64,000 nt of DNA from Echinicola pacifica DSM 19836 (GCF_000373245.1 NZ_KB890739.1:348441-412440); one strand, 5' to 3'; shown: positions 26,217 through 35,657, counted from the first letter of the stretch. The notes: a model not told the origin generated them from the sequence alone. Numbers and translations: made by a program.

Positions 26217-27410
26217 ATGCATAAGATAATTGGTTTTCTATTAATGTTGCTGTTGAGTAGCCAGCTAGTGCTAGGCCAGACTTTGCCAGTAGATACAGTG
26301 ACTGAGGTCAAGCCAAATGGTTATTTGCTTTTGGATAAGGGCCTGCAGTTTAGAATCACAGAGGCGGTCAACAGCATGTATAATTTTGACTTTGAAACAG
26401 CCGAGAGGGGTTTTGCGGTCATGCGGTATAGTTATCCCGAGCATCCCTTGCCTTATTTTCTGATGGGGCTGGCGCAGTGGTGGAAGATTGTGCCGGATAT
26501 GGAAAACAAAAAGTACGATGCTATTTTTCTGAGATTTATGGAAGAAACCATCAAGAAGGCTGAGGTTTTGCTTGATGAGGATTCCGAAAACAAAGAAGCA
26601 GCATTTTTCTTAGCAGCCGCCTATGGGTTCAAAGGGCGCCTGCTGAGTGAGCGGGACAGCTGGACCGCTACCGCTATCGCAGGCAAAAATGCCCTGAAAT
26701 ATATGGAAATGAGCAAAGGGGAAGAAGAGTTGAGTCCGGAATTGCTTTTGGGTGATGCGCTCTTTAATTATTTTTCCGTATGGATCCCGGAGAATTATCC
26801 TTTGATGAAGCCTATTTTGGCACTATTTCCCAAGGGGAATAAGGCTTTGGGACTAAAACAGCTGGAAGATGTGTCCAAAAACGCCTTCTATGCGAGGGTG
26901 GAAGCACAGTATTTCTTGTTTAGACTCTATGCTTCAGAAGAAAATAGACCTTATGAAGCCATGCAGATCACGGAGTACCTTCATGATAAGTATCCCAATA
27001 ACCCTTATTTCCATCGGTTCTATGCCCGCCAACTATATGCTGTAGGTCAAAATGCCCAAGCAAAAGACGTGTCCCTGGATATCTTGGACAGGATAGCTAA
27101 AGGCCAGTTGGGCTATGAAGCCAATAGTGGGAGGTATGCCGCCTTCTTTGTAGGTCAATATTATGAGCGTATCGGAGATCAGGCAAATGCCAAAAAATAT
27201 TATGAGTTGACGCTTACGTATGGAGAGGAGTCGGAGAGCCAAGAGAGTGGGTATTACCTGTTCGCTTTATTGCATTTGGGGGAGATCGAAACGGCCCTTG
27301 GGAATAAGGCAAAAGCCAAGGATTACTTCAAAAAAGTGAAGAAATATGCCAAGCGAAAACACCCCGCACATAAGGAAGCTAGAGATTATATGAAAAAGAA
27401 TAAACTTTAA
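26217..27410 (+). CDS. TPR-containing exported protein
   Basis: 397 aa from the ATG at 26217, which directly precedes a signal peptide ('FLLMLLLSSQLVLGQ'). Helical repeats follow, several of TPR type: 'NFDFETAERGFAVMRYSYPEHPLPYFLMGL', 'AQYFLFRLYASEENRPYEAMQITEYL' and 'YYLFALLHLGEIETALGNKAKAKDYFKKVKKYAK'. It probably acts as a periplasmic or outer-membrane scaffold; no partner is suggested by the neighbours. Monocistronic. Confidence 0.85.
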   Translation: MHKIIGFLLMLLLSSQLVLGQTLPVDTVTEVKPNGYLLLDKGLQFRITEAVNSMYNFDFETAERGFAVMRYSYPEHPLPYFLMGLAQWWKIVPDMENKKYDAIFLRFMEETIKKAEVLLDEDSENKEAAFFLAAAYGFKGRLLSERDSWTATAIAGKNALKYMEMSKGEEELSPELLLGDALFNYFSVWIPENYPLMKPILALFPKGNKALGLKQLEDVSKNAFYARVEAQYFLFRLYASEENRPYEAMQITEYLHDKYPNNPYFHRFYARQLYAVGQNAQAKDVSLDILDRIAKGQLGYEANSGRYAAFFVGQYYERIGDQANAKKYYELTLTYGEESESQESGYYLFALLHLGEIETALGNKAKAKDYFKKVKKYAKRKHPAHKEARDYMKKNKL

Positions 27411-27581
27411 TTCAATTTCACTCGTCTAGTAGTAAATGATACAGGAGATTATTTGAAAAAATCTCTAGAATAGCATTTATATAGATCAAAAGTTCTAAAT
27501 TTTCGAGGCTTAAATAAACAATATTTTGTATAAATGGTCGTTTTTTAACTCGAAATGCTTTAAAATAAATTGAAATTATAT

Positions 27582-27589
27582 TACCTTTG
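27582..27589 (+). promoter_or_regulatory. Bacteroidota -7 box for the Lrp-family gene
   Basis: TACCTTTG is a perfect TAnnTTTG match, followed by CACC, and lies 33 bp before the ATG at 27622. The region upstream is AT-rich; a -33 element is not clear. Confidence 0.6.
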
Positions 27590-27621
27590 CACCACATAAA
27601 ATTCTGCAAATTCTTTAAATC

Positions 27622-28104
27622 ATGGATAATAACATAAAAGTAAAATTCGACAAAATTGATCGCAAAATACTTGAAATTCTTCAAGCGAATGCGAAGATCA
27701 CCAATGCTCAACTTTCGAAAGATATTGGTCTTTCTCCAGCCCCTACTTTGGAGCGTGTGAAGAAACTTGAGCAGTCGGGAATTATTAAAAGCTACCATGC
27801 CAAACTAGATCCTGAGAGAATTGGATTAGGGGTGAGTACCTTCGTTCTAGTGAGCCTGGTAGGTCACAACAAAACCAATATCGATGCCTTCATCAAGGAG
27901 ATCGATTCTATTCCTGAAGTAATCGAGTGTCATCACATCACTGGTACAGGTGATTTTATCCTGAAGATCATTTCTAAGGACATTATCTCTTATCAGAAAT
28001 TGATGCTTGAAAAAGTAAGTGAAATCAAGGAAGTGGATTCCATGCAGTCTATGGTGATCCTAAGTACTTTCAAGGACAGCAAAGTTCTGCCAATCCCTTT
28101 ATAA
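27622..28104 (+). CDS. Lrp/AsnC family transcriptional regulator
   Basis: 160 aa. The N-terminal winged helix-turn-helix ('KIDRKILEILQANAKITNAQLSKDIGLS' then 'PTLERVKKLEQSGIIKSYHAKLD') is followed by the RAM effector domain ('VIECHHITGTGDFILKIISKD' and 'VDSMQSMVILSTFKDSK'). Members respond to amino acids or feast/famine signals. It is monocistronic with its own promoter and terminator; the regulated genes are not evident from the neighbourhood. Confidence 0.93.
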   Translation: MDNNIKVKFDKIDRKILEILQANAKITNAQLSKDIGLSPAPTLERVKKLEQSGIIKSYHAKLDPERIGLGVSTFVLVSLVGHNKTNIDAFIKEIDSIPEVIECHHITGTGDFILKIISKDIISYQKLMLEKVSEIKEVDSMQSMVILSTFKDSKVLPIPL

Positions 28105-28130
28105 TAAGTTATAAATCAAGATCATTATTA

Positions 28131-28157
28131 GGGTGGCTTAACAGTCGCCCTTTTTTT
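28131..28157 (+). terminator. Terminator after the Lrp-family gene
   Basis: GGGTGGCT-TAAC-AGTCGCCC (two wobble pairs) followed by seven T. Confidence 0.8.
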
Positions 28158-28177
28158 GTGTAAAATATATTGAAACA

Positions 28178-28720
28178 ATGGAAGAAAATCCCTGGAAAAC
28201 AAAATCGAAGAAGGTTATTTATTCAAATCCTTGGATAGAACTCGAAGAACATGAGGTGGTGACCCCCGGCGGGACTGATAGTCAGTACGGAAAGGTGAAG
28301 TTTAAGAATAAAGCCATGGCCATTATTCCTGTGGATGAGGAGATGAATACCTGGCTGGTGGGGCAATTCAGGTATACCATCGACGAGTATAGCTGGGAAA
28401 TCCCCGAGGGCGGTGGGCCTGAGGGCGAGTCGCTGCTGGAAAGTGCCAAGAGAGAACTAAAGGAGGAGACGGGACTGACCGCCGAAAAGTGGACCGAAAT
28501 CATGCGTTTTCATACCTCCAATTCCGTGACGGATGAGGAAGGCTTTGCTTTCCTGGCGCAGGGCTTAAGTCAGGGAGAAACAGAGTTTGAGGATACCGAA
28601 AAAATCCAAATCAAAAAGCTACCTTTACGGGAAGCGGTGGATATGGTCATGAGCGGGGAGATTACCGATGTGATCACCGTGGCAGCCTTGCTGAAGGTCG
28701 CCAGACTATTGGATATCTAA
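28178..28720 (+). CDS. Nudix hydrolase, ADP-ribose pyrophosphatase type
   Basis: 180 aa. Complete Nudix box 'GGGPEGES' then 'LLESAKRELKEETGL' (~87-109), matching G-x5-E-x7-REU-x-EE-x-G-U. The N-terminal 'SNPWIELEEHEVVTPGG' and 'AMAIIPVDEEMNTWLVGQFRYTI' resemble ADP-ribose or NDP-sugar pyrophosphatases. Substrate is inferred from family only. Confidence 0.9.
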   Translation: MEENPWKTKSKKVIYSNPWIELEEHEVVTPGGTDSQYGKVKFKNKAMAIIPVDEEMNTWLVGQFRYTIDEYSWEIPEGGGPEGESLLESAKRELKEETGLTAEKWTEIMRFHTSNSVTDEEGFAFLAQGLSQGETEFEDTEKIQIKKLPLREAVDMVMSGEITDVITVAALLKVARLLDI

Positions 28721-28775
28721 GAGTTATACTTAATTATATAAAACCGCAAAGGTGTCGGTTTTACAGTACCTAATT

Positions 28776-28807
28776 CGGCTTATATGATGGTTACATTATA
28801 TAAGCCG
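28776..28807. repeat. Inverted repeat between the Nudix and MATE genes
   Basis: CGGCTTATAT / ATATAAGCCG, a perfect 10-bp pair with a 12-base spacer. A smaller hairpin, AAACCG/CGGTTT, lies at 28741-28761. The lack of a T tail argues against a standard terminator; it may be an operator or a weak terminator. It sits 31 bp before the MATE start. Confidence 0.5.
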
Positions 28808-28837
28808 ATTATTGTTTAGCAGAGAAATGTTTACCTT

Positions 28838-30190
28838 ATGTTGCAGCAAATAAATTTTCAGAAGCACTTTTCGAAGACCTTCTTGCTAGCTTATCCTGTG
28901 ATGCTCAGTCAGCTGGGGCAGGTGCTGGTAGGGGTGGCAGATAGTATGATGGTGGGGAGATTAGGGGCCGAGCCTTTGGCCGCCGCCTCACTTGCCAATA
29001 GTATATTCTTTGTGGTGATGATGTTTGGGACAGGAGTGTCCATGGCCATGACACCTTTGGTAGCTGCTGCGGATGGAGAAGGCAAGCCACGCAGGATTAC
29101 CCGGGTTTTCAGTCATGGATTGATCATTAATACCTTTTCCGGGGTGATTTTATTCCTATTGATTGTGCTGGGCAGCCCGCTCTTGCATCATATGGAGCAG
29201 CCTGAACAAGTGGTGAAGCTTGCTATTCCCTTTTTAGGAATCATCACCATTTCCTTATTGCCACTGATGGTTTTTCAGACTTTTCGGCAGTTTGCAGAAG
29301 GCCTAAGTAGAACCAAAGAGGCCATGATTATCACCATCGCCTGTAATGTCGTGAATGTGTTCTTAAACTGGGTTTTGATTTATGGGAATATGGGTTTTGA
29401 GCCTATGGGCTTGAATGGTGCCGGTTGGGCGACGCTTATCTCTCGTATATTGATGGCTATAGCGATGGCTTGGTTTGTGTATAAAAGCAAGCATTTTCAT
29501 CCCTATGATCTGCGTTTTGACCTTAAGAAATTATATTTCCCCATGTTTAGCAAATTGCTAAAGATCGGTGTTCCTACTGGTTTTCAGTTTGTCTTCGAAG
29601 TGGGAGCCTTTAGTGCTGCGGCCATTATGATGGGATGGATCGGGGTAAATGCCCTTGCTTCGCACCAGATAGCGATCAATCTTGCCTCCATAAGTTATAT
29701 GATGGCTTCTGGCCTATCTGCCGCAGCGATGGTCAGGGTAGGGAATCAGCTGGGTAAGAATGACATTAAATCCTTGAGGGAAGTAGGTTTTACCGCCTTT
29801 GCGATGGTGGCGATGTTTATGATAGGCTTCGTTTTTGTATTTATCGGTTTGAGAAATTACCTGCCGCTACTTTATATTTCAGATGTAGAAGTGGTAACAT
29901 TGACCAGTGGTCTGCTGGTAATTGCGGGATTATTTCAGCTCTCTGATGGTATTCAGGTGGTCGGCCTTGGCGCTCTGCGTGGTATGTCGGATGTGAAGGT
30001 TCCTACCATTATCACGCTGATTGCCTATTGGGTCATCGCACTGCCTTTAGGCTATATGCTGGCCTTTCACTGGGGGGTAGGTGCTAGAGGCGTCTGGTAT
30101 GGCCTTTTGATAGGTCTTACCCTGACGGGAGGTATGCTGCTTTATCGTTTCCATCAGCTCAGTCTTAAGTTGAAAAATGAGGCCAGCTAA
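28838..30190 (+). CDS. MATE family efflux transporter
   Basis: 450 aa with 12 predicted membrane helices. 'TFLLAYPVMLSQLGQVLVGVADSMMVGRLGAEPLAAASLANS' and the second-half counterpart 'LLKIGVPTGFQFVFEVGAFSAAAIMMGWIGVNALASHQIAIN' show the internal twofold repeat of MATE (NorM-like) exporters, which use Na+ or H+ gradients to expel cationic drugs or metabolites. Monocistronic, ended by a terminator. Confidence 0.93.
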   Translation: MLQQINFQKHFSKTFLLAYPVMLSQLGQVLVGVADSMMVGRLGAEPLAAASLANSIFFVVMMFGTGVSMAMTPLVAAADGEGKPRRITRVFSHGLIINTFSGVILFLLIVLGSPLLHHMEQPEQVVKLAIPFLGIITISLLPLMVFQTFRQFAEGLSRTKEAMIITIACNVVNVFLNWVLIYGNMGFEPMGLNGAGWATLISRILMAIAMAWFVYKSKHFHPYDLRFDLKKLYFPMFSKLLKIGVPTGFQFVFEVGAFSAAAIMMGWIGVNALASHQIAINLASISYMMASGLSAAAMVRVGNQLGKNDIKSLREVGFTAFAMVAMFMIGFVFVFIGLRNYLPLLYISDVEVVTLTSGLLVIAGLFQLSDGIQVVGLGALRGMSDVKVPTIITLIAYWVIALPLGYMLAFHWGVGARGVWYGLLIGLTLTGGMLLYRFHQLSLKLKNEAS

Positions 30191-30201
30191 GAAATTGCCG
30201 A

Positions 30202-30243
30202 AGGGTATAATGAATATATATTATGTTGTTATACCCTTTTTTT
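30202..30243 (+). terminator. Terminator after the MATE gene
   Basis: AGGGTATAA / TTATACCCT with an 18-base loop, followed by a T run. Confidence 0.75.
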
Positions 30244-30638
30244 AGGACTATTTTTTCTAGGCTTAGCTAAATATGAACTTGGTAAGGGGTCTTTTTTAGG
30301 GCTATAGTTGTTATTGAAGGTTCTTTTGTCGTTTTTTGATGGGGTTTCTGCCTTGAAGATTTCTCTATATGGATCATTCATCCCAAAGTAAGCCTGAGAA
30401 ATTACCACAAGTTCAGAACCCTGATTAAATTCGAGCTATCGCAGGCATGGTACTGCTGTCAACTTTATAGAAGCAGGTCAATAGCCCATTATAAACCTGG
30501 TTTTTCCTTAGGGCTTATTCTAATATAGAGAGAGGGGATTTCGGTGGCTGTAAGGTGGAGGACCGGACCTAGTGGCTAGCTTGATTGAAAATAGAACTAA
30601 TTATCAGCCCTAAGGCTGTAGATCATAAGATAAGTACT
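30244..30638. other. 395-bp non-coding stretch
   Basis: No ORF with support, no repeat, no clear promoter box. It should carry the promoter of the thioesterase gene. Confidence 0.5.
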
Positions 30639-31205
30639 ATGCATAAAGAAATGGATAATGCCAGGACCTCGGACTCAAGTAGGACCACAATTACTGAATT
30701 GATGATACCCTCTTACGCTAATTTTGGAGGGAAAATACACGGGGGGATTTTGCTCTCCTTAATGGATAAGGTAGCTTATGCGACCGCCAGCAAGCATAGT
30801 GGCGCCTATTGCGTCACCGTTTCAGTAGATACGGTGGATTTTTTGCAGCCGGTGGAAGTAGGTGAATTGGTCTCTCTTATGGGCTCAATCAATTATGTGG
30901 GGAATAGCTCCATGGTCGTTGGGATCAAGGTGATTTCTGAAAACGTGAAATCTGGCCTGGTAAAACATACCAATACCTGCTATTTCACCATGGTGGCTAA
31001 GGGTGATGACGATAAGCCCACGATGGTGCCGAAGCTGATTTTAGAGAACGCAACTGACGTTCGCCGATTCGTGGAGGCGATTTATCGACGTAAGTTTAAG
31101 CAAAATTACGAAACCAATCTGAAGGAGATCAAGTCCAACTGGGACAAGCAGGATGTGGCGTCCTTGCTTAAAGACCAGCGTTGTGTGTCTAGAATGAAGG
31201 AATAA
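30639..31205 (+). CDS. Acyl-CoA thioesterase, hotdog fold
   Basis: 188 aa from the ATG at 30639; the frame continues upstream to a TTG at 30585 but without a credible start. The hotdog domain has 'PSYANFGGKIHGGILLSLMDKVAYATASKHSG' (the N-x-G-x-x-H-G-G core with the D of the helix) and 'SVDTVDFLQPVEVGELVSLMGSINYVGNSSMVV', typical of the YciA/BACH group. It hydrolyses acyl-CoA to free acid and CoA. An extra ~45-residue basic helical tail follows ('RRFVEAIYRRKFKQNYE'). Confidence 0.88.
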   Translation: MHKEMDNARTSDSSRTTITELMIPSYANFGGKIHGGILLSLMDKVAYATASKHSGAYCVTVSVDTVDFLQPVEVGELVSLMGSINYVGNSSMVVGIKVISENVKSGLVKHTNTCYFTMVAKGDDDKPTMVPKLILENATDVRRFVEAIYRRKFKQNYETNLKEIKSNWDKQDVASLLKDQRCVSRMKE

Positions 31206-31211
31206 TACCGA

Positions 31212-32393
31212 TTAGAGGGCTTTGGCCTCCAGAGGCTTGGGACGGTAGATCAATAGGAAAATAAATCCAATCGCCGCACCAGCTGCTCCAATGGAGAAGA
31301 CCAAGGGGAAGTTTTCATATTTATTGGCATATACCCATCCGGCAACTAAGGCTCCCAGACCAATTCCTGCTTCCAAGGCGATATACATAGTCGCTAAGCC
31401 TCTGCCCCGAAACTGGGTAAGGGATAAGTCGATGGTCCATGCAGCGATGGTGGGGGAGGTCATGCCCATGGCAAAGCCAAATAATACCCCGGCAAAGATT
31501 AGCATCTCACCACTTTGACTAAGTGCGATGGTCGTCATCGCCAGGAAAAGGCAAACGGTAGCCGCTCGCAATACGGGTGTTCTGCCATAGCGATCTGAGG
31601 TGCGCCCTGCTAATAATCGGATCGCCAGAGAGCTGAGGGTGAATACAGCAAAGAAAAGCCCTTTATTGGTAAAGCCAAGGAATACCGAAAAATCAGGAAT
31701 GATGGTTAATACAATTCCGAAGGATAAATAGCTGAAAAACAATACAAAACAGGGGGCAAGGACCCTTTTTTCGATGATTTCATTTTTCTTAAGATGGAAA
31801 TGACGGAAACTAAAAGGAACTGTTTCTGCGACCGTTTCTTTGAGTCTTATTAGAAGCAGGATGGACATCAAGGCTACGGCAGAGCTGCAATAAAATAGTG
31901 GGTCTAAACCGAATTTTGCAGCTATAAAACCTCCAAATGCTGGTCCGGCTGCCATACCCAGCGAGCTGAATAGTGACTGCAAACCCATGGCTTCTCCACG
32001 TCGGTCAAAAGGCACTATGTCTGCCACAAAAGCCGAAATTCCCGTAGGGGTGAATCCTGTACTGAAGCCATGAAAGAATCGAAGGAGTAAAAACCCTGCG
32101 ACACTGGAGATAATGGGGTATAGCAAACTTACCAATAAGCAGACCGCTGCACCGAATATCATCACGGGCACCCGACCGATTTTGTCCGCTAGCTTACCGC
32201 TGAATGGTCTCGATAAACCTGCCGTAAGGGTGAATAAAGCAATGATAAGTCCCTTATAATCTTCCCCTCCTAGCTTGGTGAGATAGTCAGGAAGCTCTGG
32301 TATGATCATATTGAAACTTGCAAAGAACAAGAAGGAGCTTAGGCATAACTGTAAAAATCGTAAAGTAAAAAATGCAGGGATTATTCTTGACAC
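31212..32393 (-). CDS. MFS transporter
   Basis: 393 aa from a GTG at 32393. An ATG at 32432 is in frame, but it lies inside the prfB terminator stem and would add an unnatural N-terminus. From the GTG the protein starts 'MSRIIPAFFTLRFLQLCLSS', as usual for this group. Twelve helices; MFS motif A is 'GKLADKIGRVPVM' in the first half and 'GRTSDRYGRTPVL' in the second, with 'GISAFVADIVPFDRRGEAMG' between. Probable drug or sugar exporter; substrate unknown. Confidence 0.88.
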   Translation of the reverse strand: MSRIIPAFFTLRFLQLCLSSFLFFASFNMIIPELPDYLTKLGGEDYKGLIIALFTLTAGLSRPFSGKLADKIGRVPVMIFGAAVCLLVSLLYPIISSVAGFLLLRFFHGFSTGFTPTGISAFVADIVPFDRRGEAMGLQSLFSSLGMAAGPAFGGFIAAKFGLDPLFYCSSAVALMSILLLIRLKETVAETVPFSFRHFHLKKNEIIEKRVLAPCFVLFFSYLSFGIVLTIIPDFSVFLGFTNKGLFFAVFTLSSLAIRLLAGRTSDRYGRTPVLRAATVCLFLAMTTIALSQSGEMLIFAGVLFGFAMGMTSPTIAAWTIDLSLTQFRGRGLATMYIALEAGIGLGALVAGWVYANKYENFPLVFSIGAAGAAIGFIFLLIYRPKPLEAKAL

Positions 32394-32422
32394 AAGGGCT
32401 GGGGTTGGGCTATGAAAATAAG

Positions 32423-32453
32423 AAAAGCACATCGGGGAGACCGATGCGCTTTT
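32423..32453 (-). terminator. Terminator of prfB
   Basis: AAAAGC-A-CATCGG, loop GGAGA, CCGATG-C-GCTTTT: 12 of 13 positions pair. It is placed 32 bp beyond the prfB stop on the minus strand. Confidence 0.85.
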
Positions 32454-32484
32454 CTGAATAATAGTAGTTAGCTAAAGCTTTTGC

Positions 32485-33589
32485 TTAGGATCTGTCTTCG
32501 ACTTCTCCCTCACTTTGAGCCAATAAATAGGCCTTGATAAATTCATTTAGGCCTCCATCGAGTACCGATTGCACATCAGAAGTCTCATGTGCCGTCCGTG
32601 CATCTTTGATGAGCTTATAGGGGTGAAGGACATAATTCCGGATTTGAGATCCAAAGTCAATCTTCATTTTACCCGCTTCGATTTTGGCTCGTTCAGCATT
32701 ACGCTTTTCCATCTCCATCTGGTAGAGCCTGGATTTTAGCATTTGCATGGCCTTTTCACGGTTGGCAAGCTGGGATCTTTCGATCTGGCAGACCACCACG
32801 ATACCGGTAGGCTTATGCGTAAGCTGCACTTTAGTTTCCACCTTGTTTACATTTTGACCTCCGGCACCCCCTGATCTGGACGTGTGAAGCTCAATGTCGG
32901 CGGGGTTGATTTCAATCTCGATCGTATCATCCACCACTGGATATACATATACCGAACCAAATGAGGTGTGTCGCCTTCCGCCACTGTCAAATGGGGATAT
33001 CCTTACCAAACGGTGTACACCAATCTCAGACTTCAGAAAACCATAGGCTAATGGGCCTTCAAATTCCAAGGTGACCGACTTAATACCGGCAACTTCACCT
33101 TCTTGAAGATCCACTTCTTTGACCTTATAGCCATTCTTTTCGCCCCACATGATATACATCCGCATGAGGATGGAGCACCAGTCATTACTTTCAGTGCCTC
33201 CTGCGCCAGGGTTGATTTCCATCAGCGCACTGAGCTGATCTTCCTCACCACTGAGCATTTTCTTCAGCTCCAGATCCTCTACCTGCTTCAGTGCCTTGGA
33301 ATAATCCTTACGGATCTCTTCCTCAGATACATCACCAGCAGTATAGAACTCATGCAGAACCTCCAAGTCGTTGGCAGCAGCATCCACTGTTTCATATGAA
33401 TTGGTCCAGGTTTTTCGGGCCTGGATTTGCTTCATGGTTTTTTCCGCTTCTTCTGGATCGTTCCAGAAATCCGGCTGTGCGGATACAGCCTCTAAATCTT
33501 CAATCTCTACTTTCTTACGATCGTAGTCAAAGATACCTCCTCAAGGCCGTGATACGAGCCTTCAAGTCTTTCAACTGATCTGATGTCAT
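32485..33589 (-). CDS. prfB: Peptide chain release factor 2, with programmed +1 frameshift
   Basis: The gene starts at ATG 33589, reads 20 codons to an in-frame TGA at 33529-33527, shifts +1 and continues from 33528 to 32485, giving about 367 aa, the usual RF2 length. The shift site has the conserved layout AGG AGG TAT CTT TGA C: a Shine-Dalgarno-like AGGAGG three bases before CTT-TGA-C. The main frame has the RF2 PTH domain with '[13 protein letters not shown]', the '[16 protein letters not shown]' block carrying the stop-codon recognition element, and the catalytic '[13 protein letters not shown]' GGQ loop. RF2 terminates at UGA and UAA, so low RF2 favours the shift and restores its own level. 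Confidence 0.95.
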
Positions 33590-33924
33590 AGTTGTTGCTT
33601 GTTGTTTACAGTTCTAATTTTGAAAAGACGAATTTCGGTAAATTTTACAAGTTTACCTAATCATTGAACCAAGTGCCTGCGCCTTCCTCTGCAATGGACT
33701 ACTTCAGCACTGACCTATATCACTCAGGAAGTACCCTAGTTTTGGATAAGAAAGTCTTCAGGTCCCATGCCCTTTGAGGATACGATTCCAGGAAAAGCTA
33801 TTCATTGGAATGCCATTTTCTAAACCAGTCTATGTGAAGATGGGACACAAGAAACCCTTTGAGGAATTTTTCAGAAATTGAAATTGCCAGTATGCCAGTT
33901 CGGGAGGGGTAGTGTCTATTGGTT
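33590..33924. other. 335-bp non-coding stretch
   Basis: Between prfB and a small membrane-protein gene, both on the minus strand. No ORF longer than ~30 codons with support and no obvious element. Confidence 0.5.
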
Positions 33925-34443
33925 TTAATTCTCGAATTCTAAGTGAATAATTTGAATTTTGTTCCGTCCTTCGTTTTTGAAATACTTACGCTTAAGCTTA
34001 GAGAGCACAAAGCTTCCTACAAATAAGGAGGAGCTAATCACGATGCCACCCGTACTATAAGAAAGGGAGCCTTCCTGATAGATGCTATTGATAGTCTCTG
34101 CGGTAAATAATAGTAATCCTGCGGCAGCGGTCAGTGTGCTGAGGTTCTTGATGGTCTGGTTCCGCTCATCGCTATAGCGGACATCCACGATGGCGATATT
34201 TTCGGGTCGTATGATATTTTCGCGCAGGATGAGGTAATCAGGTTTGATTTCTAATATTTGATCATCAATAAAAAAATTAAGGTCCTTAGGTTGGTACCTG
34301 ATTAGATCTCCTTCATGGTAGGTGATTCGGCTTTTTTGATTACCACCTTTTTGAAGGATGAGGTATTTTTGGCCGTAAGTAGGGAGTGTCAGGACACATC
34401 CCAGCAGTAATGATAGTAGCGTTACAGGGATGAGGTTTTTCAT
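33925..34443 (-). CDS. Hypothetical exported membrane protein
   Basis: 172 aa. Signal peptide ending 'LTLPTYGQ'. A small beta-rich region ('SRITYHEGDLIRYQPKDLNFFIDDQILEI') is followed by two hydrophobic helices (~105-120 and ~130-147) and a basic tail. The beta region resembles a short domain found in other Bacteroidota exported proteins, but I cannot name a family. Stands alone. Confidence 0.65.
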   Translation of the reverse strand: MKNLIPVTLLSLLLGCVLTLPTYGQKYLILQKGGNQKSRITYHEGDLIRYQPKDLNFFIDDQILEIKPDYLILRENIIRPENIAIVDVRYSDERNQTIKNLSTLTAAAGLLLFTAETINSIYQEGSLSYSTGGIVISSSLFVGSFVLSKLKRKYFKNEGRNKIQIIHLEFEN

Positions 34444-34527
34444 AGAATTAATTTAGCGCGTGGCAGAAGCCAAGGTATGAAGAGGATAGCGTATTCCTGA
34501 TGGTCGGAAATAGTAATTTGCCATAAA

Positions 34528-34562
34528 AAAAGCACTTTAAAAAATCTTTTTAAAGTGCTTTT
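34528..34562 (-). terminator. Terminator after ilvE
   Basis: A 16-bp perfect stem (AAAAGCACTTTAAAA with its complement) around an ATC loop. Both ends are A/T tracts, so it may act in both directions. Confidence 0.88.
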
Positions 34563-34579
34563 AGGATATTTAATTTCTT

Positions 34580-35653
34580 TTAAGATAATATTTTTGTGAT
34601 CCAGCCGTGGCTGTCTTCCTGCTTGCCATATTTTATAGCATCCAATATCTCCAATACTCGATAGGAGAAGGAGTCAGCTGGTTTTTCGGGAAGTTCATAA
34701 TCCTGGTCAGCCACATTGATCCTTTGGATATGGGCGATGGTGGCCGCAGTACCAGTGCCAAAAGCTTCCTGAAGCGTACCTGCATCCAGGGCTTCCTTCA
34801 GCTCGGCTACGGAAAGGAATCTTTCTTCCACTCTCAACTCGGACTCTCTGGCTAGCGTCAAAACAGAATCTCTGGTGATGCCTTTCAGAATGGTTCCCTT
34901 GGTGGTAGGAGCGGTGATGAGTGTGCCATTGATGATGAACATGACGTTCATGGTGCCACTTTCCTCTATATATTGATGTTCTTTCCCGTCGGTCCAGAGC
35001 AGTTGATCATAGCCTTGTTTTTGAGCCAGTAGGGCAGGGTAAAGGGATCCGGCATAGTTTCCGGCTGCTTTTGCCTGTCCGGTGCCGCCTTCTGCTGCGC
35101 GGGTATATTTGGTTTCCACTTTTACAGATACCGGCTTGGCATAGTAGTGTCCCACGGGACAAGTGAAGATCATAAACTTATACGATGAGGAAGGTCTGAT
35201 GCCTAGATAGTCGTCTGTGGCAAAGATAAATGGACGGATATAAAGGGAGCAGCCTGGCTTATTAGGGATCCAGTTTTGATCCACTTCCAGGAGTTTTTGT
35301 AAGCCTTCCATGAAGATCTCCTCAGGGATCTGAGGGATGCATAGCCGGTCGGCAGATTCATTCAGCCTGCGCTGATTGGCATCAGGCCGGAAGATCAGCA
35401 CATTATTATCGCCATCCTTATAGGCTTTCAGGCCTTCAAAGACCGATTGGCCATAGTGCAAGGTGGCGTTGGCAGGGTTAAGCAGTAAGGGAGCATATGG
35501 CTCAATTCGGAAATCTTGCCATTCTCCGTTTTTATAGTCAGCCACGAACATGTGGTCACTCATTATTTGCCCAAAACTCAAGTTTTCAAAATCAGTCCCT
35601 GGTAATTTGGAATGATCGGTTTGCTTTATTTGGATGTCTATTGTTGTATTCAT
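34580..35653 (-). CDS. ilvE: Branched-chain amino acid aminotransferase
   Basis: 357 aa, PLP fold type IV of the long BCAT form. 'LHYGQSVFEGLKAYK' and 'RPDANQRRLNESADRLCIP' are the N-domain blocks, 'GGTGQAKAAGNYAGSLYP' carries the PLP-lysine, and 'YIEESGTMNVMFI' with 'LKGITRDSVLTLARE' complete the active site. It interconverts Leu/Ile/Val and their keto acids in the cytoplasm. The cobalamin adenosyltransferase gene ends only 4 bp upstream, so they share a transcript. Confidence 0.95.
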   Translation of the reverse strand: MNTTIDIQIKQTDHSKLPGTDFENLSFGQIMSDHMFVADYKNGEWQDFRIEPYAPLLLNPANATLHYGQSVFEGLKAYKDGDNNVLIFRPDANQRRLNESADRLCIPQIPEEIFMEGLQKLLEVDQNWIPNKPGCSLYIRPFIFATDDYLGIRPSSSYKFMIFTCPVGHYYAKPVSVKVETKYTRAAEGGTGQAKAAGNYAGSLYPALLAQKQGYDQLLWTDGKEHQYIEESGTMNVMFIINGTLITAPTTKGTILKGITRDSVLTLARESELRVEERFLSVAELKEALDAGTLQEAFGTGTAATIAHIQRINVADQDYELPEKPADSFSYRVLEILDAIKYGKQEDSHGWITKILS

Positions 35654-35657
35654 AGTC

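Noticed and set aside
27418-27798. 126-codon minus-strand frame overlapping the Lrp gene
   Set aside because: It runs antisense through the perfect promoter and helix-turn-helix of the Lrp gene, has biased Phe/Leu/Asn composition and no domain.
32485-33589. prfB as a frameshifted pseudogene
   Set aside because: The break is the known programmed +1 shift site with AGGAGG and CTT-TGA-C, and both parts are intact.
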